Shown one piece after another: positions 45,031-52,795 of a stretch of DNA of 64,000 nt (within the stretch, counting starts at the first letter, position 1; each line of letters opens with the position of its first letter). The notes below the pieces were generated by a model. That model searched no databases and was not told where the DNA came from. It worked only from the letters and a program-made list of their open reading frames with translations. Origin of the DNA: Dyadobacter pollutisoli. GTDB lineage: Bacteria > Bacteroidota > Bacteroidia > Cytophagales > Spirosomataceae. The stretch lies in contig NZ_CP112998.1 of the NCBI RefSeq assembly GCF_026625565.1, positions 2,110,501-2,174,500 of the forward strand. The letters are read 5' to 3'. Made by a program: the position numbers and the translations under genes.

Positions 45031-46053
45031 ATGCATACACGATCGTTTTCATTTTCAGCTTGTCTTGCGATTGCCACGCTCTTGTGTGCTTGCGAGCTAC
45101 CGCCCAGGCAAGGTTCAGGCGAGCAGGTTTCCAAAGGGTTTAAGGTGGCGGACCAGGATGTGGTGAGCGCCGATGAGGAGTACGTAATGGTGACCACGGC
45201 CGTGAACATGCCTATGTATGTGAACCACGATCAGGCTGCATTCAAGCGGTGGGGAAAGAAAATGGGCGTGAAAGTATCGATACTGGGCCCGCCGGAATGG
45301 GACGTACCGGCACAGATCGAAACCATTGAACAAGTAATCGCCTCCCGGCCCACAGGCTTACTTATTAACGGTACCGACCCCGGTATCGCGCAGGTGATCA
45401 ACAAAGCCGTGGATGCCGGGATACCGACGGTCATTTACGATTCCGACATTCCGGAGTCACGCCGTCATGGATTTCTGGGGACTGACTGGTATGAGATCGG
45501 GCGAATGCAAGGGGAGGAAATGGCGCGGCTCATTGGTGGAAAAGGTAAGGTTGCCTACATGGGAATATTAGGTCTGAACAGTATGGAAGCGGGCTTTCGT
45601 GGTTTATTGGATGTTTTGGAGAAATATCCCAACATCCGGATCGTTGGTAAATTCGAGGATAAATCAAGTGTAGAGATCGCTTCGAAAGTCACGTCCGACA
45701 TTATTGCGGCGCATCCTGACATTGCTGGAATTTGCGGTTTTGATTCTAACTCAGGCCCGGGGATAGGTTTGGCGGTAAAGGAAGCAGGGAAAGCGGGAAA
45801 GATAAAAATCACGACTGTGGACTGGGAACCGCAGCATTTGAAACTGGTTCAGGACGGTGTCATTCAAATGCTGGCAGGTCAGAAAAGAGAGCTGTTTACC
45901 TGGTATGGCGGGCAACTTTTGTTTGATATGGTGCACAGTACCAATCGGTTATCATCCAATGATTCAAAAGCAGGCATTACTAATATTCCACTAACCATTA
46001 ACACCGGATTACTGCGCATTACCAAGGAGAATGTTGCGCAATTCTTGCCATAG
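45031..46053 (+). CDS. Sugar-binding lipoprotein of the ABC importer (Peripla_BP_4)
   Basis: 340 residues from MHTRSFSFSACLAI, with a lipobox ATLLCAC; an in-frame TTG 30 bases upstream is less likely. The body is the ribose-binding type: YVMVTTAVNMPMYVNHDQAA, LLINGTDPGIAQVINKAVDA, IPTVIYDSDIPESRRHGFLG, GEEMARLIGGKGKVAYMGIL and AGICGFDSNSGPGIGLAVKE. It captures the sugar in the periplasm for the RbsC/RbsA-like proteins. Placed between the ATPase and the lactonase genes, its expected ligand is D-apiose. Confidence 0.9.
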   Translation: MHTRSFSFSACLAIATLLCACELPPRQGSGEQVSKGFKVADQDVVSADEEYVMVTTAVNMPMYVNHDQAAFKRWGKKMGVKVSILGPPEWDVPAQIETIEQVIASRPTGLLINGTDPGIAQVINKAVDAGIPTVIYDSDIPESRRHGFLGTDWYEIGRMQGEEMARLIGGKGKVAYMGILGLNSMEAGFRGLLDVLEKYPNIRIVGKFEDKSSVEIASKVTSDIIAAHPDIAGICGFDSNSGPGIGLAVKEAGKAGKIKITTVDWEPQHLKLVQDGVIQMLAGQKRELFTWYGGQLLFDMVHSTNRLSSNDSKAGITNIPLTINTGLLRITKENVAQFLP

Positions 46054-46082
46054 TTATTCCTAAACACCTAACAATTAACTGT

Positions 46083-47852
46083 ATGCAATTGCAAGCCGGT
46101 ACCGTCACTGCGGACTATGCTGACGGGTTTGTCCGCTACATTCGGGTCGGCGATCAGGAGATCGTCCGCATGATCTATTTTGCTATTCGCGACCAGAACT
46201 GGAAAACATTGCCGTTTACGATCAAAAAGGAAAAGATTCATGCCGGTACTGACAATTTTACTGTAAATCTGACCAGCTACACGGATTTTCAGGGCGTAAA
46301 ATTCACATGGAAGGTACGTATTACAGGATTGGAGGACGGTACCATTCATTTTGTCATCAAGGGCAAAGCGCAAAGTCAATTCCTGAAAAACCGAATTGGG
46401 CTTTGCGTCCTTCATTCCACTGATAGCCTTGCCGGACGGCCTTGTTCGATCGAGCATTCCGGCGGCTACTTTTCACACCAGTTCTTTCCGGAATACATCA
46501 GCCCGCATCAGACGTTTTTGAATGTGAATGCGATGCAATGGCTGGTTAATGGCAGCATTACTGCGCGACTGGATTTCGAAGGAGAAATTTTCGAAACCGA
46601 GGATCAGCGCAATTGGTCCGATGCCTCATTCAAAACTTATTGCACGCCTTTGAAGATCCCCTTTCCGGTGGAGGTGAAGAAGGATGACGAATTTAATCAG
46701 TCCGTACGGTTGACCATGAGCCTGGGCGGGGCCAGTTACCAGGCTTTCAGAAACACGGCAGCCCACATTTCACTGCTCACCGAAAGGCAAAACTTCCCCA
46801 GTCTTGGCCTTCAACTACCGTCTGATTTTGAAGCGCCAGAACCCTATCAAACCAAGTTTCTTTCCAAAACAGGGTTTTCACACCTGCGTGCGAATATTTT
46901 TCTTTCGGCCGGGAACTGGGAAGAGAAACTGGGTTGTGCATTCGTGATTGGTAACCGTTTGAAGCTTCCCTTGGAACTCGTGGTTTTTGTTAATGATGAG
47001 CTGGAAAATAGCTGGGACCCGCTCATTGCCAGCTTGAAAAACAAAGCCGCTCAGATTCAGTCCGTGGCAGTGATGGAAGGGAAACCAAGGATTACTTCAA
47101 ACAGGTTGATTGCAAAATACCTTCCATTGTTGCGGTGTGAACTGCCTGAGATCAGTATTGGAGCAGGTACTGACGCTAACTTCGCTGAATTGAACCGAAA
47201 TTCATTTGTGTTTGATGATCATGATTTTGTATGCTATTCTTTGAACCCTCAAGCACACTTGCCGGATAATCTAACGATGGTAGAAAATATGCCAGCTCAA
47301 TTTGACCAGGTCAGGAGTGCACAGCGACTAGCCCCCGGAAAACGCGTTCATGTTTCCCCGGTTACGTTAAAGCCGCGCTTTAATGCAGTGGCCACCACGG
47401 GAGATCAGGGCAGTAATGCTTACGATGAAAGGCAGGATACGGAATTCGCCGCAGCCTGGACATTGGGAAGCCTGAAATACCTTTCTGAGGCAGGTGTTAC
47501 CGCCATTACCTACTTCGAAACGACGGGGCCAGGTGGTATCATGAAAAAGACAACCATTTTTCCGGTGGGAATTTTGTTAGGTTTTATTTTAAAATGGCAG
47601 CCCCATGAGGTACAACTGACACAATGTGATCTGCCATTAAAAGTGTCGTCACTGCTGGTGCACAAGCCCGGCGCCAGCTGTTTGTTACTTGCCAATCATT
47701 CCACAGACGAGCAAAATGTGACGCTTCCTGACAATATGGTACCGGTTCAAATCGCCTCCATTGTTTCATGTTGCGGGGATATTGGTAAGCCCATGAGCAT
47801 TGGAAACGATTTGGTTATGACCGCTAATCAGGTTGTTGCGGTCATGTGCTGA
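46083..47852 (+). CDS. apnL: Probable D-apionolactonase
   Basis: 589 residues, no signal peptide. I recognise the ApnL pattern: VRYIRVGDQEIVRMIYFAIRD near the N-terminus, KNRIGLCVLHSTDSLAGRPC with SIEHSGGYF (about 102-130), and EDQRNWSDASFKTYCTPL (173-190). A probable TIM-barrel-like second half follows. ApnL opens D-apionolactone to D-apionate, between ApdH and ApnO. It is the last gene of the plus-strand arm. The match is from memory of the family and strengthened by the locus. If wrong, this would be a large cytoplasmic protein of unknown function. Its stop lies 3 bases from the convergent regulator. Confidence 0.72.
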   Translation: MQLQAGTVTADYADGFVRYIRVGDQEIVRMIYFAIRDQNWKTLPFTIKKEKIHAGTDNFTVNLTSYTDFQGVKFTWKVRITGLEDGTIHFVIKGKAQSQFLKNRIGLCVLHSTDSLAGRPCSIEHSGGYFSHQFFPEYISPHQTFLNVNAMQWLVNGSITARLDFEGEIFETEDQRNWSDASFKTYCTPLKIPFPVEVKKDDEFNQSVRLTMSLGGASYQAFRNTAAHISLLTERQNFPSLGLQLPSDFEAPEPYQTKFLSKTGFSHLRANIFLSAGNWEEKLGCAFVIGNRLKLPLELVVFVNDELENSWDPLIASLKNKAAQIQSVAVMEGKPRITSNRLIAKYLPLLRCELPEISIGAGTDANFAELNRNSFVFDDHDFVCYSLNPQAHLPDNLTMVENMPAQFDQVRSAQRLAPGKRVHVSPVTLKPRFNAVATTGDQGSNAYDERQDTEFAAAWTLGSLKYLSEAGVTAITYFETTGPGGIMKKTTIFPVGILLGFILKWQPHEVQLTQCDLPLKVSSLLVHKPGASCLLLANHSTDEQNVTLPDNMVPVQIASIVSCCGDIGKPMSIGNDLVMTANQVVAVMC

Positions 47853-47855
47853 TTA

Positions 47856-48650
47856 TTATTTGCCCATCCATTTCTTGAAGTCATTCGTTTTTTCACGACT
47901 GACAAAGGCTTCTTTTTCGAATACCGGTTTCAATGTGAGCACCAGCCTGTTGTTATAATAAGGCTGAATCTGCACTACCGAACTGTGAGTCACTATCATA
48001 CTTCTGTTGACCCTGAAAAACCGGTCAGGGTCCAGGAATAATTCCATTTCATCCATCCGGTAATCAACCATAAAACGTTGGGCCACATGCGTTTTGAAAA
48101 AACTGACACTTTCATCAATATAAAAATAAGCAATTTCGGAAGTCTCAATGGATAGCAGTTTTTGACCTTGCTTTACCAGAAAACGCTTGCGATAATCAGC
48201 AGGTGGCTGTTGCAAATGCAGGTTTTTGAGAATGCTTTCCAGGTTCGGAGGTAAAGAGATTGCGGATGTACTGCGCTGGCCTGTGAGGTCGTAGAATTTC
48301 TTGATACTACGCTGTAAATCTTCGAGTTGCACCGGTTTTAATAAATAATCAATGCTATTGACCTTGAATGCCTGCAATGCGTATTCATCGTAGGAAGTGG
48401 TGAAGATAACGGTGCTGCGAATGTCGATCCGGTTGAAAATCTCAAAACTTTGACCATCGGCGAGTTCAATGTCTAGGAATAGCAAATCGGGCTCGGCGTT
48501 ACCAGCAGCGCGGTTTTGCGAAATCCATTCTACCGTGGCCTCAATGCTGGGTGTCACGCCTTTGATCACGAAATCAGGAGCGGCCTCTTCCAGGAGTTTG
48601 GTCAGCTTGCGGACTGCGAGCTTTTCATCTTCGACAATTAATATATTCAT
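47856..48650 (-). CDS. LytTR family response regulator
   Basis: 264 residues. The receiver domain has the acidic VEDE pocket and phosphoacceptor Asp60 in LLFLDIELADG, and Lys in IDYLLKPVQLE. The C-terminal LytTR domain holds FLVKQGQKLLSIETSEIAYF, DPDRFFRVNRSMIVTHSSVV and IQPYYNNRLVLTLKP. It is the third gene of an operon after two LytS-type kinases; its ATG and the kinase stop share one base. It faces the end of the apiose operon, but nothing in the sequence ties it to apiose. Confidence 0.93.
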   Translation of the reverse strand: MNILIVEDEKLAVRKLTKLLEEAAPDFVIKGVTPSIEATVEWISQNRAAGNAEPDLLFLDIELADGQSFEIFNRIDIRSTVIFTTSYDEYALQAFKVNSIDYLLKPVQLEDLQRSIKKFYDLTGQRSTSAISLPPNLESILKNLHLQQPPADYRKRFLVKQGQKLLSIETSEIAYFYIDESVSFFKTHVAQRFMVDYRMDEMELFLDPDRFFRVNRSMIVTHSSVVQIQPYYNNRLVLTLKPVFEKEAFVSREKTNDFKKWMGK

Positions 48651-49720
48651 TAGTTTTTTGTTTTTTCGACAAGCAGGGGTAAGGTTATCTTGAAGTAATC
48701 GGGACCGGGATCGATTACTGGCTGGCGTTCCGAGAGCAGGCGATATTTGGCTTCAATGTTGGCCAGTCCCAGTTTGGTAGATTTGACCCGCGTCGACTTT
48801 TCCAACAGATTATTTTCAACCTCCAAAAGGTTATCCCCGATTGAACGGATTACGATGCACAGCGGCTTTTTTTCGAGTATCGTATTGTGTTTCACCGCAT
48901 TCTCTACCAAAAGCTGCAAAGTCAACGGAGGAATGTACATACCCAAAGCATTTTTATTTACATCAATAATGAGCTCCAAACCTTCGTCGTGGCGGGTGCG
49001 GAGCAAATGATAATAGGATTGAATGAATTTGATCTCGGTATCCAGGGTAGTCAGCTCATCCTGATTGGTTTGCAACAGGTACCGGTATACCTTGGCCATT
49101 TCATCGACAAACTGCTCTGCCCGTGCAGGCTCATCGCCGATCAATGCAGACAGGGTATTGAGGCTATTGAAAAGAAAATGTGGGTTGACCTGGCTTTTCA
49201 AACTCTGCAACTGGCCCTGCAAGCCAGCCTTTTTGATCGCTTCTTTGTTGACCTTGATCTCCCGCCATTTTCGCAACGAATAATTCACTTCGTACAAACC
49301 AGTCAGTAACAGGACCGCGAAAAACTCGAAAATGTACACATTGATCATCTTCTCTGCGTCCAGCTGGGCATTTAGTGGACGAAATTTGATGATGAACACA
49401 CCATAAGTCGTCACATAAATGAAGGTCAGTATCCAGAAAGCGATGGCTGTGTAAATCGCTCTTTTGACCGACGAGTTGATCGAGGGGAATTTCTGTGCAA
49501 TGTATTGAGCGGCCCAATCGTGGGGAATGAATGCCAGAATGGTCATGCATAGCACCATTAACGTCCCCAAAAGGAAATTGATGACACTTGCTAAGTACGG
49601 TTCACCGATCAGTAGGTAGCTGATGGTTGGCACGAACCAGGGTACCAGCAAGACGAACATCCATCTGCCGAACAGACTGAGCCATATTAACCGTCCAATG
49701 TAATCGAATCTGGGTATCAT
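48650..49720 (-). CDS. LytS-type sensor histidine kinase (four membrane segments)
   Basis: 356 residues. Four membrane segments fill residues about 15-150, then a linker and the His_kinase domain LKSQVNPHFLFNSLNTLSAL, and the ATPase part LTLQLLVENAVKHN and GLANIEAKYRLL. The periplasmic part is too short for a large sensor domain, so sensing is likely within the membrane. The gene overlaps the upstream kinase by 4 bases and the response regulator by one base. Two kinases feeding one regulator would be unusual. Confidence 0.92.
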   Translation of the reverse strand: MIPRFDYIGRLIWLSLFGRWMFVLLVPWFVPTISYLLIGEPYLASVINFLLGTLMVLCMTILAFIPHDWAAQYIAQKFPSINSSVKRAIYTAIAFWILTFIYVTTYGVFIIKFRPLNAQLDAEKMINVYIFEFFAVLLLTGLYEVNYSLRKWREIKVNKEAIKKAGLQGQLQSLKSQVNPHFLFNSLNTLSALIGDEPARAEQFVDEMAKVYRYLLQTNQDELTTLDTEIKFIQSYYHLLRTRHDEGLELIIDVNKNALGMYIPPLTLQLLVENAVKHNTILEKKPLCIVIRSIGDNLLEVENNLLEKSTRVKSTKLGLANIEAKYRLLSERQPVIDPGPDYFKITLPLLVEKTKN

Positions 49721-50601
49721 GTATGAATTAATGGCAAGAGAACGCTGAAACCCGCTTCACTTTCTTTGATCTGAATGGTTCCTGCCTGGTTAAACAACAT
49801 TTTATAGCGCGAAATCAAGGTCGCCAGTCCGGCGGTGCTGAACGGCATTCGCACAAGCCTTTTCTGTAAATTATTCCTGACTTCCAGCTGGCCCGTGGGC
49901 CTGGTAGTGATATGGATGCGCAATGGTCGCTCCGTGGACACGACATTGTGCCTGATCGCATTGTCAATCAGGGTTTGAAGGGTGAGGGGCGCGATCAGTA
50001 GGCTCAAATAAACGTCGTCTATTTCAATGCAAACCTCGATTCCGCTTTCAAAACGGGTTTCCAGCAGGTAAATGTAGGACCGTATGAAACGAAGCTCGGC
50101 TTCCAGCGTGACCATGCTGGTTTCCTTATTAGGCCCGTTGACACTCAGCAGGTACCTGTACACTTTCGACATCTCGTCGACGAATTTTTCGGCTGTGGCA
50201 GGTGCTTCGGAAATGAGTACCGAGAGGGAATTGAGGCAATTGAATAAAAAATGAGGGTTAACCTGCTGTTTGACGACGTCCAGCTCAGTTTGCAACTGTT
50301 TTTCCTCCATTTGCTGCAACTCCTGCTGGTTGGTTTTCCACTGCTTAAAAGTGAAAGCCAGCTCGGTTATTCCCGCGGCGACCAATGACCCGGCCAACAC
50401 TGCAACTACAAACCATAAAACACCTTCACTCAGCGGTGTCGTTTCGAAGAATGTATCGTTATTACATAAAAATAGGATCAGATAAAGTATTGATACACTG
50501 ACGACTGCATAGGAAATGAACCAAAATGCAACACGCCATCCCGACTGATGTGTTTCGGGAAAGCGTGTTGCAATGAATGACCAGAACCGGATGCTTCTCA
50601 T
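49717..50601 (-). CDS. Second LytS-type sensor histidine kinase (two membrane segments)
   Basis: 294 residues. Two membrane segments (about 26-48 and 61-85) precede VKQQVNPHFLFNCLNSLSVL, with phosphoacceptor His, and LTLQTLIDNAIRHNVVS; the tail GLATLISRYKMLF replaces the usual glycine-rich G-box. It is closely similar in layout to the kinase that follows, including the shared stretch EQ/EKFVDEM(A/S)KVYRYLL, so the pair looks like an old tandem duplication. The G-box weakness may mean that this copy binds ATP poorly and acts as a heterodimer partner, which is inference. Confidence 0.9.
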   Translation of the reverse strand: MRSIRFWSFIATRFPETHQSGWRVAFWFISYAVVSVSILYLILFLCNNDTFFETTPLSEGVLWFVVAVLAGSLVAAGITELAFTFKQWKTNQQELQQMEEKQLQTELDVVKQQVNPHFLFNCLNSLSVLISEAPATAEKFVDEMSKVYRYLLSVNGPNKETSMVTLEAELRFIRSYIYLLETRFESGIEVCIEIDDVYLSLLIAPLTLQTLIDNAIRHNVVSTERPLRIHITTRPTGQLEVRNNLQKRLVRMPFSTAGLATLISRYKMLFNQAGTIQIKESEAGFSVLLPLIHT

Positions 50602-50752
50602 GGGATTTTACAAACCATAAAAATAGGAGCGGTTTGCCGGTTAGAAAAGGAATGGGCTTGCCAGATGTAATAAATTATTGCCGAATTGTCAGAATTGATC
50701 CTTCAATCATTTTACGGGCAAATGGAATGCGATGTCCGAAAGCTGCAAAGTA

Positions 50753-50786
50753 GCCAAATACAGATCAGAGGCTAAAAAGTGAGTTT
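50753..50786 (+). repeat. 34-base direct repeat, left copy
   Basis: This sequence matches 52155-52188 at 33 of 34 positions (the one difference is T against A near the middle). It ends one base before the stop codon of the BNR gene, on the same strand as the other copy. Confidence 0.85.
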
Positions 50787-50787
50787 T

Positions 50788-51891
50788 TCAACATCCTTTA
50801 TTTGGCACGACATAGATCACTTTGCCCGAAACAGATAAATTGAAGCCGAAATTTCCATTAGGAGGGAGTAGTAGCTGCTGCCATGTTTTGCCCATGTCAG
50901 CTGACCGGAATATACCATCTGAGCGACCACATATTAAATATTTACCCATTTGCTTAATTGATAAAATAGCCGATGTAGATTTAAGCAGTCCTATTTCTTT
51001 CATGAATAAACTACTCCGGGAAGCTTGAAGGTCTTCACCTATGGCATTCCAGGTTTTTCCACTATCCATTGAAATGTGTATGCTGTTTGTTTGGGTTATA
51101 GCGTTGTTTAGTATGGCAGCAAATCCTCCATCAATACGTTCCACAGCGATGCCAGCACCCTTATCGCTGATCACACGGTCCCAGCTTTGCCCATCATCGG
51201 TGGATCTTAATAGTCCCTTTTTGTTAGTTGCCAGAAGTACACCGTTTGACTCTGTCAAATTCATTGTCCCGTCCCCGGCATGTACTTGTTTCCAGGTTTT
51301 TCCATTGTTCGTTGATCTAAAAAGGGCGTTGCTGCAAGTGATGAAAACGGTGCCTCCGGCAGTTTCAAAAACGTTGCGTACCAATTTCTCTTTAAAATTC
51401 GTGTACATCCAATCTATCTCTCCGTTTAGGCGTACGGCCTGTTCTTGGAAATTCTTGTACACAGGCGACCAATTACTCGTTCCGTTTATTTTTTGTAAAA
51501 ATTGACCCCTGAAATCATAGGCAAATATCCCATTCTTGCCAGGGGCAATGTTACGTTGTCTACTAGGGAAAATTTCTTTGGTCCAAAAAGGAGTTGTGGA
51601 ATTTGGTTCACTATGATAAACACCATTTCCAGCGCGTAAATAAAGCCCATGGTCATTTGCAAATAGACCATCTCTCCACACACCTTCTCTCTGTAGTTTT
51701 TCCGGCAGTCCTTCGCTAATGTCCTGCCAGGTTTGTCCGCCATCAGTGGATTTGAAAATGATGTTAGCAATTCCCGATGATTTGCCCTCTTTTACTGGTT
51801 CCTTTTTTGCTTCATTTTCCTTTGGTACAAAAGAATTTAGTAGAAATAATACCATGAAGACAGCCGGAATAAACACAAATAGTCTTTTCAT
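50788..51891 (-). CDS. BNR-repeat beta-propeller protein, exported
   Basis: 367 residues. The N-terminus MKRLFVFIPAVFMVLFLLNS is a signal peptide or anchor, followed by a Lys/Glu-rich linker. Asp-box repeats (S/T-x-D-x-G-x-T/S-W) occur as STDGGQTWQD, STNNGKTWKQ, STDDGQSWDR, SMDSGKTWNA and SADMGKTWQQ, giving a sialidase/Ycf48-like propeller. No catalytic sialidase residues were recognised. The gene is more A+T-rich than its neighbours: hand counts of two 60-base rows gave about 43% and 30% GC, against 50% in a row of the kinase gene. It lies between two copies of a 34-base repeat, so it may be acquired. Function is unknown. Confidence 0.82.
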   Translation of the reverse strand: MKRLFVFIPAVFMVLFLLNSFVPKENEAKKEPVKEGKSSGIANIIFKSTDGGQTWQDISEGLPEKLQREGVWRDGLFANDHGLYLRAGNGVYHSEPNSTTPFWTKEIFPSRQRNIAPGKNGIFAYDFRGQFLQKINGTSNWSPVYKNFQEQAVRLNGEIDWMYTNFKEKLVRNVFETAGGTVFITCSNALFRSTNNGKTWKQVHAGDGTMNLTESNGVLLATNKKGLLRSTDDGQSWDRVISDKGAGIAVERIDGGFAAILNNAITQTNSIHISMDSGKTWNAIGEDLQASRSSLFMKEIGLLKSTSAILSIKQMGKYLICGRSDGIFRSADMGKTWQQLLLPPNGNFGFNLSVSGKVIYVVPNKGC

Positions 51892-52322
51892 TTTTTTTTG
51901 ATTTAAAGTAAAACGACATAATTAGTTGCTGGCGGAAAGTAGCCGTATACGTGGAGAAATCCGGCCATTTCGCTTTTGTTTTTAAGGACTTTGACAAAGC
52001 TAAAAGGCTTTATATTATCGTCGGTTAAGGACTGGTAAAAGATGGTTAACGAAATGTAAAAGTTGTTTGGGCTACATGCCAACCCGATCAAACGCAGAAA
52101 GAGGTGCCTGAGTCGCCTGCAAAACACTGCGACCTCACAATACGGTAATTCACCGCCAAATACAGATCAGAGGCAAAAAAGTGAGTTTCAACAGGCAAAA
52201 CATACATTCTGACGAAATTCTGTTTTAAATGTGACCGGGTTGATGCCACATTTGTAACACGCTGTCAGAAACAGTGAGCCATGAAAAAATAAATGTTATA
52301 AATCAGACCATCTTTAACAGCC
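51892..52322. other. Gene-free stretch between the BNR gene and the LytTR gene
   Basis: 431 bases without a convincing gene. Apart from the right-hand direct repeat at 52155-52188 I see no strong promoter, hairpin or conserved motif. A 74-codon minus-strand frame (51903-52127) has no recognisable domain and no clear start signal. The T-run right before the BNR start is part of its leader. Confidence 0.5.
52155..52188 (+). repeat. 34-base direct repeat, right copy
   Basis: This is the partner of 50753-50786, with one mismatch. The segment between the copies (about 1.37 kb) contains only the BNR gene and its upstream region. Confidence 0.85.
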
Positions 52323-52709
52323 ATGAATGCATCAATCAATCCATTTTCAAGAGTAGTAACATTAGCCAGTACCGCATCTAATCCTATCGCCGTACACGTT
52401 CGCGGCAAAATTATTTGGATCGCCGCCAGCGAGATCACCCACCTGCGTGGAGAAGGCAATTATACCCACATTTATACGCATAAAGGTACTACCTACCTGG
52501 TTTCGAAAACGCTGAAAAGTGTGATAGAGACGTTACGCGCCGATTTTATGCGTATACACAAGTCATGCGCGGTCAACCCAGAGTTTGTAACGGCCCGCGT
52601 AGAGCCGGATACGTTGCTACTCACCAATGGCGCCAGGCTGCCTATCGCCCGCAGAAGAATGCGTGAAATTCAGACGCTGCTGTCGAGAGAGTACCTGGCT
52701 GTCGGGTGA
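52323..52709 (+). CDS. Stand-alone LytTR DNA-binding protein
   Basis: 128 residues with no receiver domain. The LytTR fold fills residues about 25-125: IWIAASEITHLRGEGNYTHI, LVSKTLKSVIETLRADFMRI, HKSCAVNPEFVTARV and LTNGARLPIARRRM. The ATG at 52323 is the first in frame after a long gap. Short LytTR-only regulators are common in Cytophagales and may be constitutively active or controlled by abundance. A strong terminator follows 25 bases after the stop, so it is a single-gene unit. Confidence 0.88.
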   Translation: MNASINPFSRVVTLASTASNPIAVHVRGKIIWIAASEITHLRGEGNYTHIYTHKGTTYLVSKTLKSVIETLRADFMRIHKSCAVNPEFVTARVEPDTLLLTNGARLPIARRRMREIQTLLSREYLAVG

Positions 52710-52734
52710 AAATTCTTAGTGTGAGGAGGTGTTG

Positions 52735-52777
52735 AACACCGGTCGGGGTTGGGGTCCCGGTACCGGTGTTCTTTTTT
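52735..52777 (+). terminator. Rho-independent terminator after the LytTR gene
   Basis: AACACCGGT (52735-52743) pairs perfectly with ACCGGTGTT (52762-52770), and is followed by CTTTTTT. The loop is GC-rich and could extend the stem. Confidence 0.8.
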
Positions 52778-52795
52778 GCGCTTATTGGTTGTGAG

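Noticed and set aside
51903..52127. 74-codon minus-strand gene upstream of the BNR gene
   Set aside because: It overlaps the BNR leader, has low-complexity composition and no family resemblance.
50753..52188. Integron gene cassette with attC sites
   Set aside because: The 34-base repeats have no paired core sites or inverted-arm structure, and no integrase is near.
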